This document shows positions 14,456 through 18,316 of a DNA stretch of 18,316 bases, in pieces. The first letter of the stretch is position 1; every line of letters starts with the position of its first letter. Below the pieces are notes generated by a model. The model was given only the letters and a program-made list of their open reading frames with translations, was not told the origin of the DNA and did no database searches. This DNA is from JAAYLU01 sp964458805 (GTDB lineage Bacteria > Synergistota > Synergistia > Synergistales > Aminobacteriaceae), in NCBI GenBank assembly GCA_964458805.1, contig CAYWKH010000039.1, forward strand, positions 1 to 18,316, read 5' to 3'. Both the position numbers and the translations under genes were made by a program.

Positions 14456-15989
14456 GAACAGCTTCACCTCCCGCCATCAGAAGCCCGAGTTTTCTCTCGT
14501 CGGCATCCTCTCGGTCGAGGACCGCCACAATCCTGCCGCCGTAGATGACCGCGATCCGGTCCGCGAGATCCAGCGTCTCGTCGAGATCGAGGGAGATCAG
14601 CAGCACCGCCTTGCCGTCGTCGCGCACCTGGACCAGCCTCTTGTGGACATACTCTATGGCCCCCACGTCCAGCCCCCTGGTCGGCTGCGAGGCTATCAGC
14701 AGCTCGGGGTCCCGCGTGATCTCCCTTGCAAGAATCACCTTCTGCTGGTTGCCGCCGGAGAGGGAGGAGGCCAGGTACTTCTCGCTGGGAGGACGTATGT
14801 CGAAGCGCTCTATCAGGCTCCGGGCGTGGCGCTCGATCGCACCGAGGTTGAGAATGCCTCTCTTCGAGAAGGACGGCCTGGCGCGCTCCTCGAGGACGAG
14901 GTTCTCCGCCACGGTGAACGGGCCCACCAGTCCGCGCTTCTGCCGGTCCTCCGGTATCGCGGCGAGTCCCATATCGATCCTGGCGCCCGGCGCAAAGCCC
15001 GTAATATCACTGCCGAGCATCGTCACCGATCCCGACTCTACGGACCTAAGACCGGTAAGCACCTCTATGAGCTCGCTCTGCCCGTTTCCGTCCACCCCGG
15101 CTATCGCCAGTATCTCGCCCCGCCTGACGTCGAAGGACAGATCCTTGAGAGCGGGAAGCCCCCGGTTGTTCATGCAGCACACGTCCTTTACCGAAAGGAC
15201 CGGGTCGCCCGCCCGAAGCGGCCCCTTCTCGACCGCAAAGACGACCTCCCGCCCGACCATCATCTCGGCGAGCTCTCCCTCCGTGTGCGAAGCTACGTCC
15301 ACGGTCCCTATCTTCACGCCCCTCCTGATGACGGTGCACCGGTCGGCCATGCTCTTTATCTCGTGCAGCTTGTGCGTGATGATGATGACCGTCTTGCCCT
15401 CCGAGGTGAGGTTGCGGATGATCTCTCCGAGGTACTCTATCTCCTGGGGGGTGAGCACGGCAGTGGGCTCGTCGAGGATCAGGATGTCCGCCCCCCTGTA
15501 GAGGCACTTAAGGATCTCCACGCGCTGCTGCATGGCCACGGAGATGTCCTGTATTCGCGCGCGGGAGTCTACGAGAAGCCCGTACCGGCCGGAGAGAGAT
15601 TCGACCTCCCTGTAGGCCCGGGCCTCGTCAAGGATGCCGAACGCCCCGGTCGATTCGAGGCCGAGGATGATGTTCTCAGTCACGGTGAACGGCTGCACCA
15701 GCATGAAGTGCTGGTGCACCATGCCTATGCCCCTCTCTATCGCCATCCTGGGGCTGGCGAGTCGCACTCTCTCCCCGTTTATGAAAATGTCCCCCGAAGT
15801 GGGGGGATAAAGACCGTAAAGCTGGTTCATCAGCGTGCTCTTGCCGGCGCCGTTCTCCCCGAGAAGCGCGTGAACCTCGCCGCGGCGGACGTCAAGGTCG
15901 ATGCGGTCGTTGGCGGTGAAGTCGCCGAAACGCTTGGTGATGCCAAGCATCTCGACCGCGAGCACATCGGCGCCAATCCTGTCCGGCAA
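14445..15989 (-). CDS. BMP/nucleoside-type ABC transporter ATP-binding protein (tandem NBDs)
   Basis: The 514-residue protein holds two ABC ATPase domains. The first has Walker A GENGAGKST (44-52), the family-type signature ISVAMQQ (149-155) and Walker B ILDEPTAVLT (171-180). The second lacks the Walker A lysine (GVDGNGQSEL, 298-307) but has LSGGNQQ (410-416) and the degenerate Walker B ASQPTRGLD (433-441). This asymmetry is normal for the sugar/nucleoside tandem ATPases (RbsA, YufO/NupO). The start is TTG at 15989 with GGGGGTGAT upstream; no better-placed ATG lies in frame. A 60-base spacer with a hairpin separates it from the binding-protein gene. Confidence 0.92.
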   Translation of the reverse strand: MPDRIGADVLAVEMLGITKRFGDFTANDRIDLDVRRGEVHALLGENGAGKSTLMNQLYGLYPPTSGDIFINGERVRLASPRMAIERGIGMVHQHFMLVQPFTVTENIILGLESTGAFGILDEARAYREVESLSGRYGLLVDSRARIQDISVAMQQRVEILKCLYRGADILILDEPTAVLTPQEIEYLGEIIRNLTSEGKTVIIITHKLHEIKSMADRCTVIRRGVKIGTVDVASHTEGELAEMMVGREVVFAVEKGPLRAGDPVLSVKDVCCMNNRGLPALKDLSFDVRRGEILAIAGVDGNGQSELIEVLTGLRSVESGSVTMLGSDITGFAPGARIDMGLAAIPEDRQKRGLVGPFTVAENLVLEERARPSFSKRGILNLGAIERHARSLIERFDIRPPSEKYLASSLSGGNQQKVILAREITRDPELLIASQPTRGLDVGAIEYVHKRLVQVRDDGKAVLLISLDLDETLDLADRIAVIYGGRIVAVLDREDADERKLGLLMAGGEAVHVQ

Positions 15990-16015
15990 AACATCACCCC
16001 CTGGATAGTCGGATT

Positions 16016-16042
16016 GCGGGAGGCCCGCGCGGAGCCCCCCGC
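16016..16042 (-). other. Intercistronic hairpin between binding protein and ATPase genes
   Basis: GCGGG plus GGC (16016-16024) pair with GCC plus CCCGC (16034-16042), with one mismatch and a nine-base loop. There is no T run, so it is not a terminator. It sits directly after the binding-protein stop codon, where such hairpins often protect the upstream mRNA and keep binding protein in excess over membrane subunits. Confidence 0.45.
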
Positions 16043-16049
16043 ACCTGCG

Positions 16050-17045
16050 CTACTTCGCCTCGAACTCCGCGAAGGTCTCCTTGCTGTAGGGAACCACTAT
16101 TTCACCGGAGATAATCCGCGCCTTCACAGCCTGGACCTCGGCCAGCAGGTCGGCGGACACGTGCATGGAGGAGGTCGGGGCTATGTCGACGCCGCCCTCG
16201 GCAAGGCCGTAGGAGACCGTCTGCCCGCCCTTCCAGACGCCCTCCGACAATTCCTTGGAGATGTTGAACATCGCGTTGTCGACCCGCTTCATCGCACTGG
16301 TAAGCACATTGTCGGGCGCAAGGTAGTTCTGATCCCTATCCACTCCGATGGCCCACTTGCCCTGCTCCTTGGCCGCCTCGATCAGGCCGTCGCCCACTCC
16401 GCCGGCGGCGTGGAAGACGATGTCCGCCCCCTGCTGGTACATGCTGTTTGCGATGGACTTGCCCTTGGCCGCATCTGTGAAGGACTCGGCGTACTGGCTG
16501 AGTATCTCGACATCCTTGTTCCCGTAGAGCACCCCGGCGCGGTAGCCGTACTCGAACCCCCAGATGACCGGGAAGGACATGCCGCCGATGAACCCTACCT
16601 TTCCGGTCGTGGTCATCTTCGCAGCTATGTAGCCGACCAGGAAGGAGGCCTCCTCGGCCTTGAACACCACGCCAATAAGGTTTTTCGGCGTATCGTCCCA
16701 GGCGAAGTCGATCACCGCGTATTTTTGATCGGGGTTGTTGTTCGCGGCCTCGAGTGCGGCGTCCGCCATCTTGAAACCTATGCCCCAAATGAGATTGGTG
16801 CCCGCGTCCAGCATAGTCTCGAGGTTCGGGCCGTAGTCCGCGTCCTGCCTGGACTCGATGTACGACACCTTGACGCCCAGCTCCTTCTCTGCCCTCTGGA
16901 GCCCCTCCCACGCCGATTGGTTGAAGGACTGATCATTGACGCCGCCGACGTCCGTGATCATGCCGACCGACAGTTCGTCGCCGCTCGCCGGAACAGCGAT
17001 GACAAGCACCACAAGCAGGAAAAGCAACGCACGCAGATTCTTCAT
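16050..17045 (-). CDS. BMP-family substrate-binding protein (nucleoside-type ABC importer)
   Basis: This 331-residue periplasmic protein captures substrate, probably a nucleoside by homology to BmpA/PnrA. It has a signal peptide (hydrophobic about 6-18, cleavage near 20-23) with no lipobox cysteine, then the family motif ITDVGGVNDQSFNQSAWEG (30-48), and later the GVDRDQ segment found in BMP proteins. Absence of a lipid anchor suggests a free periplasmic protein in a diderm cell. The ATG at 17045 has AGGAG eight bases upstream. It is the first gene of the transporter and probably of the long train leading to the kinase cassette. Confidence 0.93.
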   Translation of the reverse strand: MKNLRALLFLLVVLVIAVPASGDELSVGMITDVGGVNDQSFNQSAWEGLQRAEKELGVKVSYIESRQDADYGPNLETMLDAGTNLIWGIGFKMADAALEAANNNPDQKYAVIDFAWDDTPKNLIGVVFKAEEASFLVGYIAAKMTTTGKVGFIGGMSFPVIWGFEYGYRAGVLYGNKDVEILSQYAESFTDAAKGKSIANSMYQQGADIVFHAAGGVGDGLIEAAKEQGKWAIGVDRDQNYLAPDNVLTSAMKRVDNAMFNISKELSEGVWKGGQTVSYGLAEGGVDIAPTSSMHVSADLLAEVQAVKARIISGEIVVPYSKETFAEFEAK

Positions 17046-17074
17046 AATACCGACTCCTCTCGATTTTTTAATTA

Positions 17075-17110
17075 CCGGCGGGCGAAGGATAGCTTTCGAT
17101 CTCCCGTCGG
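17075..17110 (-). other. Stem-loop at the predicted 5' end of the binding-protein mRNA
   Basis: An eight-base stem (17075-17082 with 17103-17110) encloses a four-base bulge and a six-base inner stem (17083-17088 with 17093-17098) with a four-base loop. Read on the minus strand it begins one base after the predicted transcription start at 17111 and has two A-C mismatches. Read on the plus strand the same positions are G-U pairs, so a plus-strand RNA would fold better. There is no T run. Confidence 0.5.
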
Positions 17111-17117
17111 CATCCTA

Positions 17118-17126
17118 ATTATGCCA
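17118..17126 (-). promoter_or_regulatory. Candidate extended -10 promoter of the BMP transporter operon
   Basis: TGGCATAAT on the minus strand is an extended -10 (TG, one base, then a TATAAT-like hexamer). No good -35 lies at 16-18 bases, as is usual for extended -10 promoters. The predicted start is near 17111, giving a leader of about 65 bases. Confidence 0.4.
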
Positions 17127-17226
17127 CATCCCAGGCGAATTATTCAGCGGGCATGTTCAAATCTCCGGTAACGGACGGCGAGTTCACGCTTTTTTAGCCT
17201 GAATCCTGCCTTTTGCTTACGCAAAG

Positions 17227-17255
17227 AACCCGGTTCGAGGGGGACCGGGTTTTTT
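17227..17255 (+). terminator. Plus-strand terminator-like hairpin with no assigned gene
   Basis: AACCCGGT (17227-17234) pairs with ACCGGGTT (17244-17251), and six T (17250-17255) follow on the plus strand. A second small hairpin (TTTGC, TTAC, GCAAA; about 17213-17226) precedes it. No plus-strand gene lies to its left, where bmpA is on the other strand. It could end an unannotated small RNA or act as a leader attenuator for the gene at 17434. Confidence 0.55.
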
Positions 17256-17433
17256 GTCGTATTGAGCTGTTAAGGAAGTATTATCGGGCAATTGGGATTC
17301 GTGCCGTCCCCCGGTCCATTCTCATTCGGACACATCCACAGGGTGTGCCGCAACAGAGGAGGCGGCCGTGACCGACGGCGTTCGTTCTTCTTCACGGACC
17401 GAGACACCATTATCTTCAGGAGGTGGCAGAAAA

Positions 17434-17735
17434 TGCGAAAACAACGGAAAAGCGGCTTCTTCTTTTGGCGAAGAACGTTCTCTCCGGTTCTCTGTTTTGC
17501 GCTTGCACTCCTTGCGTGTGCCGTCATCCCGGCAAAAACGTCCGGGCACGTACTGCGGAAGGGATTCGAGGACGGCGCCTTCATAGATCACGCACGCTCG
17601 CCCGTTCCCCGATATTTTCACGAGGGTGAGTTGAAGGTGACGATCTACGGCCCCGCCGGCGCGTTCTGGAGGTTTACCCCGGATACAAAGCCGCCATATC
17701 ACTCCAACGATTATTACAGATCAGGCGATATCTGA
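17434..17735 (+). CDS. Short secreted protein of unknown function, probably truncated
   Basis: I do not recognise this 100-residue product. ATG at 17434 has CAGGAGGTGG upstream at good spacing. The N terminus is basic and is followed by a hydrophobic stretch (about 18-33), consistent with a Sec signal peptide. The rest is a polar segment rich in Gly, Pro and aromatic residues. Its stop codon lies within the first bases of the IS256-like transposase homology, so the original protein was probably longer and was cut by the insertion or a later deletion. The frame is open further upstream to 17292, but that part lacks a ribosome site. Confidence 0.5.
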
Positions 17736-18225
17736 GTGCGTGGGTGGCTCCGAAACTGCGCGTTTTCCCACGCACTTCTCGCGCAACGTCCTCGCGAGGG
17801 CTTCGAAGAGACATCAGCCCGGCCTCGGTCAGTGCCAGAGGCAGATCTGCAATGCGATGACCGCGGAGGACGCCAGGCGTTTTCTCAAGGAGACGGTCGA
17901 GGAGTACGGCCCGCTTGCTCCCGCCGCGGTTGCCGTGCTGGAGGACGGCTTCGACGACGCAACGACGATTATTTCCCTTCCCCTCAAGTACCGTCGGAAG
18001 CTTCGGACGTCGAACGGGCTGGAGCGACTCAACGAGGGGATACGCCGCCGCAACCAGGTTATCCGTATCTAACCCAACGAGGAGTCGGGGATCGGTCTCA
18101 TAGGTGCGTTGCTTGTCGAGCAGGACGAGAGGTGGTCTACAGGGAAGAAGTACATGGACATGCAGGAATACCACGACAGTCTGAACCTATCGGAAAAGCA
18201 CGAAGACGCTGGAACGGCTGCATGA
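17722..18225 (+). pseudogene. IS256-family (Mutator-type) transposase, C-terminal fragment with in-frame stop
   Basis: The reading frame starting near 17722 contains the THFSRNVL segment, then EDGFDDATTI, LPLKYRRKLRT, NGLERLNEGIRRR and VIRI, all typical of the C-terminal third of IS256-type transposases. A TAA at 18070-18072 replaces the phenylalanine codon expected before PNEES. The same frame then continues for about 50 residues (GALLVEQDE..GKKYMDMQEY) to TGA at 18223-18225. The N-terminal two thirds with the first catalytic Asp residues are absent, and I see no terminal inverted repeats. The 5' boundary is approximate. The element is inactive. Confidence 0.82.
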
Positions 18226-18251
18226 AAATGACCGAGGAGCAATTTTCACAC

Positions 18252-18287
18252 AAAAAAAAGGGTTCCGGCGAAAACACCGGAACCCTT
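18252..18287 (-). terminator. Rho-independent terminator of the right-edge tRNA
   Basis: An eleven-base stem (18258-18268 with 18277-18287) with an eight-base loop is followed on the minus strand by eight T (18252-18259). It lies ten bases after the CCA end of the tRNA at the window edge. Confidence 0.85.
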
Positions 18288-18296
18288 GCTATCAGA

Positions 18297-18316
18297 TGGT
18301 GGGTGGTACAGGACTC
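18297..18316 (-). tRNA. 3' end of a tRNA gene, cut by the window edge
   Basis: On the minus strand the last 20 bases read as part of a T loop (GAGT), the T-stem 3' strand CCTGT, the acceptor 3' strand ACCACCC, discriminator A and an encoded CCA. The matching 5' acceptor strand would be GGGTGGT. The anticodon lies outside the window, so the amino acid cannot be given. Confidence 0.7.

Larger units (their letters stand above)
17046..17433. other. Non-coding stretch between bmpA and the short secreted-protein gene
   Basis: No credible coding region is present in these 388 bases. They hold the bmpA promoter and leader hairpin on the minus strand and the terminator-like hairpin on the plus strand. 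From 17256 to 17433 the only weak signal is TTGTCG/TATTAT on the plus strand with a 19-base spacer, just after the terminator, which might serve the gene at 17434. Confidence 0.5.

Noticed and set aside
17105..17130. Sigma-54-type promoter (TGGCA and TGC)
   Set aside because: The GG and GC elements are 12 bases apart rather than the required 10.
14388..17171. A 927-codon open frame on the plus strand
   Set aside because: It lies opposite the ABC ATPase and the binding protein, both of which have complete family motifs. Long antisense frames are expected in GC-rich genes; its product is low-complexity with no recognisable domain.
17368..17586. A plus-strand open frame beginning with GTG after GAGGAGG
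   Set aside because: It overlaps the signal-peptide protein in another frame, and its Ser/Arg-rich product has no structure; the frame from 17434 has a better ribosome site and a signal peptide.
17674..18174. A 166-codon open frame on the minus strand at the transposase
   Set aside because: It is the antisense of the IS256-type transposase fragment, whose sense frame carries the recognisable motifs.

Overview
The window (about 18.3 kb, GC-rich, nearly every gene on the minus strand) looks like a chromosomal segment of an anaerobic, diderm, amino-acid-fermenting bacterium. Synergistota is my best guess. This is inferred from a 2-oxoacid:ferredoxin oxidoreductase operon, a solute-binding protein with a plain signal peptide instead of a lipobox, a Ser/Thr kinase-FHA-vWA cluster, strong AGGAGG ribosome sites and frequent TTG starts. 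Genus-level assignment is not possible from what I can see.

Reading in the direction of transcription (right to left): at the right edge lies the 3' end of a tRNA with its terminator (18252-18316), then a decayed IS256-family transposase fragment (about 17722-18225, plus strand) abutting a short secreted protein (17434-17735, plus strand). A 388-base non-coding stretch (17046-17433) holds a plus-strand terminator-like hairpin and the putative promoter and 5' stem-loop of the long minus-strand gene train. The train begins with a complete BMP-family (nucleoside-type) ABC importer: binding protein, double ATPase and two permeases (12382-17045).

With no gap it runs into a Ser/Thr phospho-signalling cassette (6464-12381): a zinc-ribbon FHA protein (with an apparent frameshift), a secreted/transmembrane vWA protein with a peptidoglycan-binding domain nested inside the vWA fold and a cytoplasmic FHA tail, a four-TM FHA protein, a PP2C phosphatase, and a zinc-ribbon Ser/Thr kinase with one TM helix and eight SEL1 repeats. 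The predicted topologies suggest a system that senses the envelope outside and reads phosphothreonine inside. This cassette is the most interesting part of the window.

Downstream come acpS, a small Arg-tailed membrane protein, tsaE and tsaB, linked by stop/start overlaps. An AT-rich spacer with a perfect palindrome and a promoter (4445-4601) separates these from korD-korA-korB-korC, the ferredoxin-dependent 2-oxoacid oxidoreductase, followed by rlmD (rRNA m5U methyltransferase). The left end carries a good promoter and terminator flanking only the 5' half of a tRNA-Arg(CCG) gene, apparently a truncated tRNA locus.
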